Shown here: piece after piece, positions 19,872 through 28,878 of the stretch
Position numbering within the stretch: the first letter of the stretch is position 1
Layout of the letters: each line of letters begins with the position of its first letter
Assembly: GCF_004153455.1 (NCBI RefSeq)
Contig: NZ_SDQE01000003.1
Span: forward strand, 62,001 to 126,000
Length of the DNA: 64,000 bases
Direction: 5' to 3'
Origin: Allopusillimonas ginsengisoli
Lineage (GTDB): Bacteria; Pseudomonadota; Gammaproteobacteria; Burkholderiales; Burkholderiaceae_B
Notes under the pieces: generated by a model
The model's input: the letters and a program-made list of their open reading frames with translations, nothing else
Told to the model about the DNA's origin: nothing
Database searches by the model: none
Program-made: the position numbers and the translations under genes

Positions 19872-21356
19872 TCAGGCCTCGTCGTCAAACCAATGGGCTC
19901 TTGCGCGCATAATCATCTGGCTGGCATCCTCGCTGGACAGGCCGGTGATCTCGGCCAGTTCATCGGTAGACAGCTCAGCCAGATCATCCAGGGTGAGCAC
20001 TTCGTTATCGGCCAGACGGGTGACAAGCTCCGGCGTGATTCCTTCAACCTCAAGCAGATCCTGCGCCACGGACTGCGCCCGCTCTTCCTGGGCGATTGCC
20101 TCGGTGAGCAGCGCGTTGCGTGCGCGGGTGCGCAGCTCGTTGATCGTGTCTTCGTCGAAGGCTTCGATCTCGAGCAGTTCCTGAATGGGCACATAAGCGA
20201 TTTCTTCGAGCCCGGTAAAGCCTTCGTCGATGAGAATGTCGGCGACTTCTTCGTCGACATCCAACTTGGCGATGAAGGTCTGGCGCAGCACGGAACGCTC
20301 TTCTTCCTGGCGGTTCTGGCTTTCCTCGGGCGTCATGATGTTGATCTGCCACCCCGTCAGTTCGGAGGCCAGGCGCACATTTTGCCCGCGGGCGCCAATG
20401 GCCTTGGGCAGGTTTTCGGCATCGACCACGACATCCATGGCGTGCTTGTCTTCGTCGACCACGATGGATTCGACGTTGGCAGGCGCCAGTGCGCCAATAA
20501 CGAACTCGGCCGGATCTTCGGCCCACAATACGATATCGACCTGTTCGCCACCCAGCTCGTTGCGCACGGCGGTGACGCGCGAGCCACGCATGCCCACGCA
20601 GGTGCCGATGGGATCGATACGCTTGTCGTAGGCGACCACGGCAATCTTGGCGCGAATGCCGGCATCACGCGCGGCTGCCTTGATTTCGAGCAGACCCTGC
20701 TCGATTTCGGGGACTTCGTTTTCGAATAGCTGCCGAATGAATTCAGGCGCGGTACGAGACAGGATGACCTGCTGGCCGCGGGCGGCATGGTCAACCTTGA
20801 GCACCCAGGCGCGAACGCGATCACCCACGCGGATATTCTCTTTGGGGATCATTTCGTTGCGAGGCAGCCGGGCTTCGATCTTGCCAGTTTCGATAATGGC
20901 ATCGCCCTTGTCCATGCGCTTGACCGTGCCGGAAACGATGGTTTCACCACGCTCCAGGAAGTCGTTGAGCACCTGCTCGCGCTCGGCGTCCCGAATTTTC
21001 TGGAGAATGGCCTGCTTGGCGGCTTGCGCGCCGATACGGCCGAATTCCTCGGGTTCGAGGGATTCCTCGATATACTCGCCTACCTCGATACCCGGAACGA
21101 TATCCTGGGCATCGGAATAGAGTTCCTGCTGATCAGGCTCCTGCAGGCCGGCATCGTCGGGCACCACCAGCCAGCGCCGGTAGCCTTCGTGCTCCCCAGT
21201 GTCGCGATCTATGGTGACACGGATATCGGCATCTTCCTTGAAGCGCTTTTTCATGGCAGACGCCAGAGCGCTTTCCAGCGCGCCGAATACAACTTCGCGC
21301 TCAACGTTTTTTTCACGCGCTAAGGCGTCAACCAGCAAAAGAATTTCGCGACTCAT
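19872..21356 (-). CDS. nusA: Transcription elongation/termination factor NusA
   Basis: A 494-residue NusA: N-terminal RNA-polymerase-binding domain (1-130), S1 domain (about 135-200, [21 protein letters not shown]), two KH domains (about 200-345, [17 protein letters not shown] and [13 protein letters not shown]), and two acidic C-terminal repeats. Its ATG overlaps the rimP stop (ATGA). In enterobacteria NusA controls its own operon through leader terminators, relevant to the hairpin in front of rimP. Confidence 0.97.
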   Translation of the reverse strand: MSREILLLVDALAREKNVEREVVFGALESALASAMKKRFKEDADIRVTIDRDTGEHEGYRRWLVVPDDAGLQEPDQQELYSDAQDIVPGIEVGEYIEESLEPEEFGRIGAQAAKQAILQKIRDAEREQVLNDFLERGETIVSGTVKRMDKGDAIIETGKIEARLPRNEMIPKENIRVGDRVRAWVLKVDHAARGQQVILSRTAPEFIRQLFENEVPEIEQGLLEIKAAARDAGIRAKIAVVAYDKRIDPIGTCVGMRGSRVTAVRNELGGEQVDIVLWAEDPAEFVIGALAPANVESIVVDEDKHAMDVVVDAENLPKAIGARGQNVRLASELTGWQINIMTPEESQNRQEEERSVLRQTFIAKLDVDEEVADILIDEGFTGLEEIAYVPIQELLEIEAFDEDTINELRTRARNALLTEAIAQEERAQSVAQDLLEVEGITPELVTRLADNEVLTLDDLAELSTDELAEITGLSSEDASQMIMRARAHWFDDEA

Positions 21357-21838
21357 CGCTTTCTACCCTTGAAATCGAGAATGGGGTCCAATTTGGCACG
21401 ATCAACGTCGTCGAAGGAAAAGTTCAATGACTTGCCTTCGCCAGACGCCTCTTCGAGTTCGAGGCTGAACAGGGGATTGGATGCCTGGACATCTCCATCC
21501 TGGGACACGCGCAATATGCCGACGAATACCTTGCGATTATCCACAGCAGCGCGCAGCTTTACCTCGATGCGCTCGTTGGCAAACCGGATAAAATCGGCAA
21601 CTCGCTTGAGGGGCCGGTCGATGCCAGGCGAACCCACCTCGAGACGCTTGTAGTCGATGTTTTCTACTTCGAACACACGGGACAGCTGTCGGGAGACCTG
21701 CTCACAGTCTTCGATCCTGACCCCCTCGGGGCGATCGATCGTGACACGCAAGAGCCCGAGCGGCGCGCGCTCCACGTCTATCAGCTCGAGGTCCGAGCCG
21801 GCCAGCGCCTCTTGTGTCAAAGTAAAAATATCCGCCAT
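21353..21838 (-). CDS. rimP: Ribosome maturation factor RimP
   Basis: A 161-residue RimP needed for 30S assembly; [16 protein letters not shown] marks the conserved core. The ATG at 21838 gives the family length; an in-frame extension to 22006 would be translated through a terminator hairpin and is rejected. The upstream context is odd: nine Ts of an intrinsic terminator end only 7 bp before the ATG and the Shine-Dalgarno is poor (GGA). First gene of the operon, coupled to nusA by a 4-bp overlap. Confidence 0.93.
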   Translation of the reverse strand: MADIFTLTQEALAGSDLELIDVERAPLGLLRVTIDRPEGVRIEDCEQVSRQLSRVFEVENIDYKRLEVGSPGIDRPLKRVADFIRFANERIEVKLRAAVDNRKVFVGILRVSQDGDVQASNPLFSLELEEASGEGKSLNFSFDDVDRAKLDPILDFKGRKR

Positions 21839-21845
21839 AAAATCC

Positions 21846-21875
21846 AAAAAAAAATGGGCTGTACGCCCCAGCCCA
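21846..21875 (-). terminator. Intrinsic terminator directly upstream of rimP
   Basis: On the minus strand TGGGCTG, 7-nt loop, CAGCCCA (arms 21869-21875 and 21855-21861) is followed by nine Ts (21846-21854), seven bases before the rimP ATG. It would stop readthrough from rluB, but any rimP promoter must lie upstream of it, so it also works as a leader attenuator. Confidence 0.8.
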
Positions 21876-21896
21876 CTGTTATCACGCCGCGCACAA

Positions 21897-21917
21897 TGGG
21901 CCTGCCAGGCAGGCCCA
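21897..21917. repeat. Perfect 21-bp inverted repeat in the rimP leader
   Basis: TGGGCCTGCC-A-GGCAGGCCCA is a perfect palindrome 22 bp upstream (transcriptionally) of the rimP terminator. Its 3' arm, containing CAGGCCCA on the minus strand, can also pair with the terminator's 5' arm TGGGCTG apart from one bulged base, so it could form a competing anti-terminator. Confidence 0.65.
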
Positions 21918-22225
21918 GCACGACATTCATGCCTGTTGCCCCGACTTGCCACCACATGACGCATTCGAAAATGTGCCGCTACTATTGTTAGCCAAGGCTG
22001 TTGCATGACAAAAACAATATAGCTGTAAAGCCCTACATTCTAACAGAAAACTGGAAATTTTCCTGTAGTGTCTAGGCCTTACATGCAAAATGCAACACAG
22101 TTGAGCGGCTCGGAGTGATTTTAGTCGTAACAATGCTTGCGAGACCGCCCGCAGCCCCATCCAGACCGGCCCTGTTCTCCGGCCGGGCAAGACTGCCCGC
22201 ACCCCGCCGCAACACCCGCTTTATG
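21918..22225. other. Noncoding rluB-rimP spacer
   Basis: About 300 bp without a supportable gene. It must contain the rimP operon promoter; the A/T-rich part at about 22000-22075 is the likeliest place, but I see no element good enough to name. Open frames here have no family resemblance. Confidence 0.5.
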
Positions 22226-24793
22226 CTAACGACCCCGGCCACCGCCCAGCTTGCCCAGGTGCGACTCGTGCGCTGAAGCACCACGCGGCTGCCAGTCGTC
22301 ACCTTGCGCACCGCCTGACCTTCCCCGGGGCGCATTGCCGCTCTTGGGTTTGCCTGGCTTTCGGCCCGGCCCGCCATTCTTGCGGCCTGCGCCCTTAGGC
22401 GCGCCGGGCTTGCCCTGACCACCTTTGGGAGCCTGCTCGCCACCAGGACGGTTCCCTCCCGGCCCGCGGCGGCGCTGCTCGCCGCCTGCCGCGCCACCCT
22501 GGCCGCCATGCGCCTTGCGCGCGCCTTTTCCTCGCGAGTCCGCCGTGCCGGAAATGGGATGACCGTTGGCCAGCCCGCCACTGAACATCAATCCCGTTCC
22601 ATAGGGATCTGACGGATAGGTTTCGTGCACCGTGCCCGCGACCTTGCGGCCACCGGAAAGCTTTCCGCGACGGCTGACCTTCGCGCCGTTCATGCCATTG
22701 CGCTCCAGCGTGCCAAAGCCGGGCGGCAAGGCGCTGTCATGCGACAACGGCTGGCGCTCGTAACGACCGCGCCCAGACACGCCGTCGCCGTCATCGTCGC
22801 GCAACAATCCCAGCTGCAGCATCAGCGCGGTAACCAGATTGCTGTCCAGCTCCTCCCAACGACCCCGGCGCAGATTGCGCGGCAACACGACTTCGCCGAA
22901 GCGCGTACGGATAAGACGGCTCACCGTCACGCCAGCCGCCTCGAACATACGGCGAACCTCACGATTGCGGCCTTCTTTGAGCGTAACGCGATACCAGCGA
23001 TTGCTGCCCTCGCCGCCTAGATAATCGAGCGAACCAAAACTCGCCATGCCATCCTCGAGTTGAACGCCCTTGAGCAGGCTGGCTTTCTGGTCGTCGCCCA
23101 GCTCTCCCAGCACCCGCACCGCGTACTCGCGTTCGGCGCCATAACGTGGATGCATCAAACGATTGGCCAGATCACCGGAGGTTGTCAGGATGAGCAGACC
23201 CTCTGTGTTCAAGTCCAACCGCCCTACGGACAGCCATTTGCCCATGCGCATTTTCGGCAGGCGCGCAAACACGGTCGCACGCCCTTCTGGATCGTCGTGG
23301 CTGACAATCTCGCCAGCGGGCTTGTGATACAGGATAATGCGCGGCGGTTTCTTGGCATTCGGCCTGGCTACAGGCCGGCCATTGACCCGCACCAGATCGT
23401 TTTGGCCGACTCGCTGCCCGATATGCGCAGGCTCGCCATTGACCGAGACACGACCCGCAATGATGAGTTCTTCCATTTCGCGGCGCGAGCCAACACCGGC
23501 CTCCGCCAGCACCTTGTGCAGCTTGGGCATCAGGGCTTCGCTGCTCAGGTATTTGTCCAGGCGCTGACGCATCTGCGCGGCACCATCAAGGTAAGCCAGC
23601 GCCATGTCAGCATCTTTTTCATTCTCAACTTGGTTGGTGCGACGACCATTCCGTCCGCGATGCTTGCCGTGCTTGGCGTCACCCGGGCCTTGCTCGCCAG
23701 GCAGCGCATCCGGAGCAGTACCGCCCGATGCGGCGGCATCCGGCGCAAAGCGGGCGTCTCTGCCCGGCTTTCCCCTGCGCTGGCCGCGGCCTTGTTTGCC
23801 CAGGGAGGCCGGGGCCTGGCCTTCACTCGCCTCGGCCGCGCCGGCGCCTGCCGCGGGATCCCCAATGGCGGCGTCTGTCGAAACGGCATCGCTATTCGCG
23901 TCACCACGACGCCGGCGGAAAGGCGTGCGGAGCTTGCGGCCTCGGCCTCGCGCGCCTGCGTTCCTCTCATCGCGTTGACCCACGTATTCAGCGGCGTTGT
24001 CGCTCTGTCCGGCACGCTCGTCAAGGCTGCCGCCGCCCTGCCCCGATCCGACCTGAGCAACCGTCTCCACAGGCGGCATCACCGGCGATGGCACAGCCGG
24101 CATGTCCGCCCCCGCCGATTGATCGCGCTGGCCGCCGCTCGCAGCCGATTCGACCGGGAGGCTCTGAGTGGGCTGGGCTTGTGCGGGCTGGTTGTGCGTC
24201 GCGACTGCCTCGCTGTTCTGCGCTGGCGCGCTCTTGACGCGCGGACGTCGAGTCGCCGCCGCCTTCTTCGCCACGGGCGCCGGCTCCACGGCAGGCGCCT
24301 TGCCTGGCTCGTCGCCATCCACCTGTTTGCTGGCGGTGCGCGGCCGGCGTGTCGTTGTCTTTGTGGCTGAGTCCGACTCCTCTGCATTCGCCTTGGCCCG
24401 TGTACGTTTCACGGCGGGTGGCTGCTCAACGGCAACCTCTCCAGCAGCGGCCGCAACAGATCCTGCGTCTGCCGCCTTGGGCTTGGCACGCTTGCGCGGC
24501 GCAGGCTTCGGACTGTCTTTTGCGGCAGGCTCCGGCACATCGGTCTCGCTCTTTGCCTTTGACTTCACAGCCGCTGTTTTCTTGACGGAGCGTTTGGCCG
24601 GGGCCTTTTCCGCGACGTCTGAACCGGCGGTCGCGGCTGACGCAGCGCCACTGGCAGGCGCTACGGCTGCCTCATCCGCAGTCTTCTTGCGCCTGCCGCG
24701 GGTTGCCGTCTTGGCCGGCGCCACGGTATCCGCACTGGCGCTGCTTTTTGCATCGCTAAAAGGCAGGTCGTATTGATCGTTCGATTCAGTCAT
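22226..24793 (-). CDS. rluB: 23S rRNA pseudouridine synthase RluB with long tails
   Basis: An 855-residue protein whose central 240 residues are an RsuA/RluB-type pseudouridine synthase. The S4 domain ([20 protein letters not shown]) begins near residue 421 and the catalytic aspartate is in [15 protein letters not shown]. It modifies U2605 (E. coli numbering) in 23S rRNA. The first roughly 400 residues are low-complexity Lys/Ala/Pro and then Gly/Arg-rich, and the last roughly 190 are Gly/Arg/Lys-rich, probably disordered RNA-binding tails; E. coli RluB has only 291 residues. Its start overlaps the scpB stop by 8 bp. Confidence 0.9.
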   Translation of the reverse strand: MTESNDQYDLPFSDAKSSASADTVAPAKTATRGRRKKTADEAAVAPASGAASAATAGSDVAEKAPAKRSVKKTAAVKSKAKSETDVPEPAAKDSPKPAPRKRAKPKAADAGSVAAAAGEVAVEQPPAVKRTRAKANAEESDSATKTTTRRPRTASKQVDGDEPGKAPAVEPAPVAKKAAATRRPRVKSAPAQNSEAVATHNQPAQAQPTQSLPVESAASGGQRDQSAGADMPAVPSPVMPPVETVAQVGSGQGGGSLDERAGQSDNAAEYVGQRDERNAGARGRGRKLRTPFRRRRGDANSDAVSTDAAIGDPAAGAGAAEASEGQAPASLGKQGRGQRRGKPGRDARFAPDAAASGGTAPDALPGEQGPGDAKHGKHRGRNGRRTNQVENEKDADMALAYLDGAAQMRQRLDKYLSSEALMPKLHKVLAEAGVGSRREMEELIIAGRVSVNGEPAHIGQRVGQNDLVRVNGRPVARPNAKKPPRIILYHKPAGEIVSHDDPEGRATVFARLPKMRMGKWLSVGRLDLNTEGLLILTTSGDLANRLMHPRYGAEREYAVRVLGELGDDQKASLLKGVQLEDGMASFGSLDYLGGEGSNRWYRVTLKEGRNREVRRMFEAAGVTVSRLIRTRFGEVVLPRNLRRGRWEELDSNLVTALMLQLGLLRDDDGDGVSGRGRYERQPLSHDSALPPGFGTLERNGMNGAKVSRRGKLSGGRKVAGTVHETYPSDPYGTGLMFSGGLANGHPISGTADSRGKGARKAHGGQGGAAGGEQRRRGPGGNRPGGEQAPKGGQGKPGAPKGAGRKNGGPGRKPGKPKSGNAPRGRSGGAQGDDWQPRGASAHESHLGKLGGGRGR

Positions 24794-25697
24794 TTTGTTT
24801 TAGGTACTCCGTTTGTATCTCTTCGTGCTGCCCGGCTTGTTCAATGCCGGCCTCATTCATTGTTGTAGTGTCAGTGTCTTCCAGTGCCGCGACGACCATC
24901 CGTTCGTCATCGGGCTGTTCGCCATCCGGCGACGCGTCATTGGCAGAAATGCCGGCGAACTGCTCATCCTCGACCTGCTGCGTCGCTACTGCACGCGAGG
25001 CCACGTCATCATCGCCTTGCCCGCCGGCGTGCTCCTCAGGCAACGCCTCCTGCACAGCGCCAGCATGCTGGCCATCTTCCATTGTCTGGCCTGTGTCAGT
25101 GCCTTGACCTGGATCGGCAGCCTGATCCGGCGCAACGTCCGGAACGACTTCCAGTTCGAGGCCCGCCAGCGCCACGACCGCGTCCTGGGACTCAAGCTCA
25201 GGCAACTCGTCCAGCGCCTTCAGGCCCAGATCGTCCAGAAACTGCCGTGTTGTGCCCAGCAAGGCCGGACGCCCTGGCGCATCGCGATGACCCAGAACCT
25301 CAATCCAGCCCCTGTCCTCCAGCGTCCGCACGATCTGGGATGAAACGGTGACACCGCGAATGTCTTCGATATCGCCACGAGTAACGGGTTGCCGCCAGGC
25401 AATAATGGCAAGCGTTTCAAGCACAGCCCGGGAATATTTGGGCGGCCTTTCAGGATTCAATTGAACCAGGAATCGCTTCATTTCAGGCCGGCTCTGAAAA
25501 CGCCAGCCCGACGCAAGGCTGACCAGCTCGAGCCCCTTGTCCTGCCATTCCTGCTGCAACGAGGCCAAATGCCCGCGCAAATCGTCATTGGTAAAGTCTT
25601 GGGTTGCAAAGAGCTTGCGCAATTCTCCAAGCGGCATGGGTTGGTCGGCGCACAAAAGCGCCGCTTCCAGCACGCGGATGATCTCTGTTTCAGTCAT
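24786..25697 (-). CDS. scpB: Segregation and condensation protein ScpB
   Basis: A 303-residue ScpB, the kleisin-associated winged-helix subunit of the SMC-ScpAB condensin. Residues 1-180 carry two winged-helix domains ([23 protein letters not shown] is the family block). The last 120 residues are a strongly acidic Asp/Glu/Gln-rich tail not needed in shorter homologues. I chose the ATG at 25697; the preceding in-frame codon is a TTG. scpA is not adjacent in this window. Cotranscribed with rluB by an 8-bp overlap. Confidence 0.9.
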   Translation of the reverse strand: MTETEIIRVLEAALLCADQPMPLGELRKLFATQDFTNDDLRGHLASLQQEWQDKGLELVSLASGWRFQSRPEMKRFLVQLNPERPPKYSRAVLETLAIIAWRQPVTRGDIEDIRGVTVSSQIVRTLEDRGWIEVLGHRDAPGRPALLGTTRQFLDDLGLKALDELPELESQDAVVALAGLELEVVPDVAPDQAADPGQGTDTGQTMEDGQHAGAVQEALPEEHAGGQGDDDVASRAVATQQVEDEQFAGISANDASPDGEQPDDERMVVAALEDTDTTTMNEAGIEQAGQHEEIQTEYLKQND

Positions 25698-25727
25698 CAA
25701 TATATATCAGCCTTGATCTGGCAGGAT

Positions 25728-25756
25728 TTGCATGTTTTCAAAGTATGGGTTAATAT
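25728..25756 (+). promoter_or_regulatory. Promoter of initiator tRNA gene
   Basis: TTGCAT (25728-25733), 17-bp spacer, TAATAT (25751-25756). The predicted start, near 25763, is just ahead of the tRNA. It is divergent to scpB. Confidence 0.75.
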
Positions 25757-25769
25757 TCTTTTCTTCAGA

Positions 25770-25846
25770 CGCGGGGTGGAGCAGTCTGGCAGCTCGTCGG
25801 GCTCATAACCCGAAGGTCACAGGTTCGAATCCTGTCCCCGCAACCA
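25770..25846 (+). tRNA. Initiator tRNA-fMet (CAT)
   Basis: A 77-nt tRNA with encoded CCA. The anticodon CAT is at 25804-25806, flanked by the GGG/CCC anticodon-stem pairs typical of initiators. The 5' C cannot pair with the opposing A at the end of the acceptor stem, the hallmark of the formyl-methionine initiator. The acceptor stem GCGGGG/CCCCGC and the TTCGAAT loop are intact. Confidence 0.97.
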
Positions 25847-25855
25847 GTATTCCAG

Positions 25856-25896
25856 ATGGGCCGGTTAAGCTAAACAGCGACCGGCCCATTTTATTT
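25856..25896 (+). terminator. Terminator of the initiator tRNA
   Basis: ATGGGCCGGT (25856-25865), 14-nt loop, ACCGGCCCAT (25880-25889), then TTTATTT. Confidence 0.8.
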
Positions 25897-25897
25897 G

Positions 25898-26381
25898 CTG
25901 TCGTGCTTGCAAACGCTACAGGGCGGCCATACCAACCGCGCAGCACAACCCAGGATCGCGCGCAAACCGCACCCAGCACTGCATGCGCCAACTTGGCGCA
26001 GCTTTTGATGAAACCGTAAATATGCGGAATATCAGCCATTATTCGCGTTAGATAAGCAGGTTGCCCAGGATTGCCGTCATTGGTCATTGGTCATAGGCCG
26101 AATGTGGCTACCTGCGAGAGCGGCAGCTAGACTGCTGTGAGAATGTTACCTCGCGCTTTCGGCGAACCCGGGCAGACAAACCGAATGAACGGTGTCCCGA
26201 CATCGCGATAAGCGTTTGCGCAAAGATTGTTCAATTTATAATTCAACGGTTCAAGAGCAAAGTCTTTGAACCGGGCCAGCAGGTGCCTGGTCGTGTTGAT
26301 CTGGTAAAAACCAAAATGGGCGTGGGCAGCCAGGCTTCTGGCCGTTCGCCCTTCCTGTGGCGTACTAATCCAATTACACCA
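25898..26381. other. Gene-poor spacer with candidate promoter and hairpin
   Basis: About 480 bp with no convincing protein gene on either strand. It holds a -10 with perfect consensus TATAAT (26237-26242), 16 bp after TTTGCG (26215-26220), followed by a stem CGGTTCAA / TTGAACCG (26247-26254, 26266-26273). Further small hairpins lie downstream, but no clear T-rich terminator, so an RNA gene is only a possibility. A short tandem ATTGGTC repeat lies near 26081. Confidence 0.35.
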
Positions 26382-27566
26382 TCAGCTTGTCCGCAATGCA
26401 ACAGTTCCCAGAGGTAAGTTGCTGTCAGGCGACACCAATTCAGCACATTTCGGCAGAATCGCCAGAACTTTGGCCTGTATTTCCATGTTGGCGGCACTCA
26501 AAAACGTCATCACCAGGACCGAATCAACCGAAATAGCCCGCCCCACCACGTCCGGATCCAAGGCAACTGACTCGTGCGCAATCGCCCTCTCTTCAAGCGC
26601 GAGCGCCTCCAAAGGGTACAACTGCCCGTGCACGCAACGTACTCTCCAGGCCCGGGCGTCTCTGGCAAAGCGCAATACGCCACGCACCTGAAGCAACCCC
26701 AGTGTCGTATCGTCTTTCAAACTGTCCAGCGCCAGCATCACCTCTGCGCGCGCCACGGGCACCGGCCAGCGTACCATCAGCACCTGGAATCCGGCAGGCA
26801 TGGCGCGGACGTAGCGCGCAGCTGCCGAGCCTGGCCCGACATCGGCGCCGTGGCTGCGCGCAGCCGCCCGAAGCCCGCCTCCCTTCCATAGGCTGGGCCG
26901 TGCAGACGACGTGATTCCCGATGGCATGCCCGGATGGCCCCAATCCGCGATCGTGCCTGCCAGCAAGGCGTCGCCGACGCGGGGATCGTCAGCCATCAGC
27001 ACCGCTGCGTCCGGGTTCACGCCTCGCAAGCAAAGACCGAGGCTGGCCATCGCAGCGCTATCCGCAAGATTGGCGTCTTCAATGACCAACGCATTGGCCA
27101 GAACGGCCTGCCTCAGTGCAGCGGCCTGCCCATGAAGGACGCACAGACCTTGCACAGCGTTCACAACCGTGACACAACCGCCATAGACATATCGGTCTCG
27201 CAAAAAAGCGTCATACTGCAGGGTGTACATGATGGGCGCCGGATCCTCATCCCCGGCGACTTCAATCAGCACCCGCGTAAAAGCAGGGGTTTTGCGGTGC
27301 AAGGCATCAAGAAACAATGCACGCAGGGCGTGAACGAGCTCGCCGCTCACGGCACAGCATAGACAGCCGCCCGCTTTGATGGCGACCTTGCTGCTTAATG
27401 TGCTGACACGCGCGCCCTGCACACTCCCCGACCCCGCCGAATGACTGAGCACGATGCTGGACGCCCGCGCCGCACCCGCCTGGGCAGCCAGCACGCGATT
27501 GAGCAAGGCCGTCTTGCCGCTGCGCTGAGCGCCGGCGATCACGGTAACCGGTATTTTGCTGCCCAA
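26382..27566 (-). CDS. COG0523-family metallochaperone GTPase
   Basis: A 394-residue G3E GTPase (CobW/YjiA/ZigA group). Walker A is AGAQRSGKTALLNRVL, and the metal-binding CxCC signature is present in AGGCLCCAVSGELV (about residue 70). The C-terminal CobW_C region begins near residue 255 (FQVLMVRWPVPVARAEV). Such proteins deliver zinc, cobalt or other metals to client enzymes; the client is unknown. The start is a TTG with AGGAG 8 nt upstream; no ATG or GTG before the P-loop would leave a complete domain. The last 25 residues look unlike the family and may reflect 3' drift. Confidence 0.8.
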   Translation of the reverse strand: MGSKIPVTVIAGAQRSGKTALLNRVLAAQAGAARASSIVLSHSAGSGSVQGARVSTLSSKVAIKAGGCLCCAVSGELVHALRALFLDALHRKTPAFTRVLIEVAGDEDPAPIMYTLQYDAFLRDRYVYGGCVTVVNAVQGLCVLHGQAAALRQAVLANALVIEDANLADSAAMASLGLCLRGVNPDAAVLMADDPRVGDALLAGTIADWGHPGMPSGITSSARPSLWKGGGLRAAARSHGADVGPGSAAARYVRAMPAGFQVLMVRWPVPVARAEVMLALDSLKDDTTLGLLQVRGVLRFARDARAWRVRCVHGQLYPLEALALEERAIAHESVALDPDVVGRAISVDSVLVMTFLSAANMEIQAKVLAILPKCAELVSPDSNLPLGTVALRTS

Positions 27567-27686
27567 GTCGACGCTCCTGTTTCAATACCTCTGCGGCAAG
27601 CCAAGAGGAGTAACGCTATCATAGCCCTGGTGCCCCTCGGACCGGGCGCTGTGTATTTCCATCAATCGCCAGCCACTCTCACAGCC

Positions 27687-28820
27687 GTGCCCATTACTTT
27701 TACATTAAGCAGCAAGCTCGATAGCATCGACCCCCAGCAGTGGAATGCGCTGGCAGGGCCTGAACCCTTTCTGCAGCATGCGTTTCTGCTGGCGCTCGAT
27801 CAGACAGGCTGTGCGACGCGGCGTACTGGCTGGTCACCGGAATATCTGCTGATGCATCGTGACGGCGCGCTGGTCGGCGCCATGCCCCTGTACCTGAAGT
27901 CCCATTCTCGCGGGGAATACGTGTTCGACCACGCCTGGGCGCGCGCCTTTGAAGAGCACGGCTTGCCTTACTACCCCAAGCTGCTCTGCGCCGTTCCATT
28001 CACGCCCGTGCCCGGCCCACGCCTGCTAGCCAGTGAACACGACGACCGCGTGGCGCTTGCACGACATGCCATTCAGATCGCCAGGCAGAATAATATTTCA
28101 TCGCTGCACATCCTGTTTCCTGCGGAAACCGACCAACCCGCGCTGGCGCAGGCGGGCTATATGTTTCGCGAGAATGTGCAGTTTCACTGGTTCAACCGCG
28201 GCTACCGCACGCTGGATGATTTTCTCGCAAGCCTGAATCAGCAGAAACGAAAAAAACTGAAGCAGGACAGCAAAAAAACGATGCAGGCCGGCGTGAGCTT
28301 TCGATGGCTAAGGGGAGCGCAGATCGACGCCCAGGCGCTCTCTTTTTTCTATCGCTGCTACCAGCAAACCTATCTCGAACACGGCAACCTGCCCTACCTG
28401 AACCAGGATTTCTTCGAACGCCTGTACCGCACACTGCCCGACGCCCTGGTTATTATCCAGGCCGAGCGCGAAGGCGAGCCTATCGCATCGGCCTTGAATC
28501 TGCTCGGGAACAATACGCTCTACGGCCGCTACTGGGGCAGTGTGGCCTTTGTTCCCGGCCTGCACTTCGAAACCTGCTATCTGCAGGGGATCGCGTTTTG
28601 CATACACCATGGCATCGCGTCGTTCGAAGGTGGCGCGCAAGGGGAACATAAACTGTCGCGAGGCATGCTGCCGGTCAGGACCCGGTCCGCGCACTGGATA
28701 TCGGATCAACGATTCTCTGCCGCTATCGACGACTATCTGGCACGCGAAACGCCCGCCGTAGACGCCTATATTGAAGCCTTGCACGATCACAGCCCTTACC
28801 GCAAACAAGACGGCGGCTAG
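27687..28820 (+). CDS. GNAT/FemAB-like N-acyltransferase (DUF482-type)
   Basis: A 377-residue protein of the peptidogalycan biosynthesis/recognition family (DUF482, FemAB-like GNAT fold). Recognised blocks are YLKSHSRGEYVFDHAWA, QKRKKLKQDSKK, and the closing FEGGAQGEHKLSRGMLPVRT. Natural substrates are not established for this family. I chose GTG at 27687 because the conserved start region (LDSIDPQQWNAL) begins a few residues later; no ATG is near. It stands alone, divergent from the COG0523 gene and convergent with ftrD. Confidence 0.75.
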   Translation: MPITFTLSSKLDSIDPQQWNALAGPEPFLQHAFLLALDQTGCATRRTGWSPEYLLMHRDGALVGAMPLYLKSHSRGEYVFDHAWARAFEEHGLPYYPKLLCAVPFTPVPGPRLLASEHDDRVALARHAIQIARQNNISSLHILFPAETDQPALAQAGYMFRENVQFHWFNRGYRTLDDFLASLNQQKRKKLKQDSKKTMQAGVSFRWLRGAQIDAQALSFFYRCYQQTYLEHGNLPYLNQDFFERLYRTLPDALVIIQAEREGEPIASALNLLGNNTLYGRYWGSVAFVPGLHFETCYLQGIAFCIHHGIASFEGGAQGEHKLSRGMLPVRTRSAHWISDQRFSAAIDDYLARETPAVDAYIEALHDHSPYRKQDGG

Positions 28821-28838
28821 CATCCCAGACATCCGGTC

Positions 28839-28859
28839 GGGGGGGGTTGGGGGCGCGGG
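28839..28859 (+). other. G-rich tract, possible G-quadruplex
   Basis: Eight Gs, TT, five Gs, CGC, three Gs, between the converging 3' ends of the GNAT gene and ftrD. Four G-triplets with short loops can be drawn. The gap has no ordinary terminator. Confidence 0.4.
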
Positions 28860-28878
28860 TCAGACCATCGCCGCGTCG

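Noticed and set aside
21839-22006. N-terminal extension of RimP by 56 residues
   Set aside because: It would be encoded across the terminator and palindrome, and family RimP proteins start at the downstream ATG.
25803-26087. A 94-codon minus-strand open frame ending in GTGFEPVTFGL
   Set aside because: Its 3' end is the antisense of the initiator tRNA; this peptide is a well-known artefact of translating tRNA antisense strands.
26340-26400. tRNA-like D-arm segment on the minus strand (GGTGTAATTGGATTAGTACGC)
   Set aside because: No acceptor stem, anticodon stem or T arm can be completed around it.
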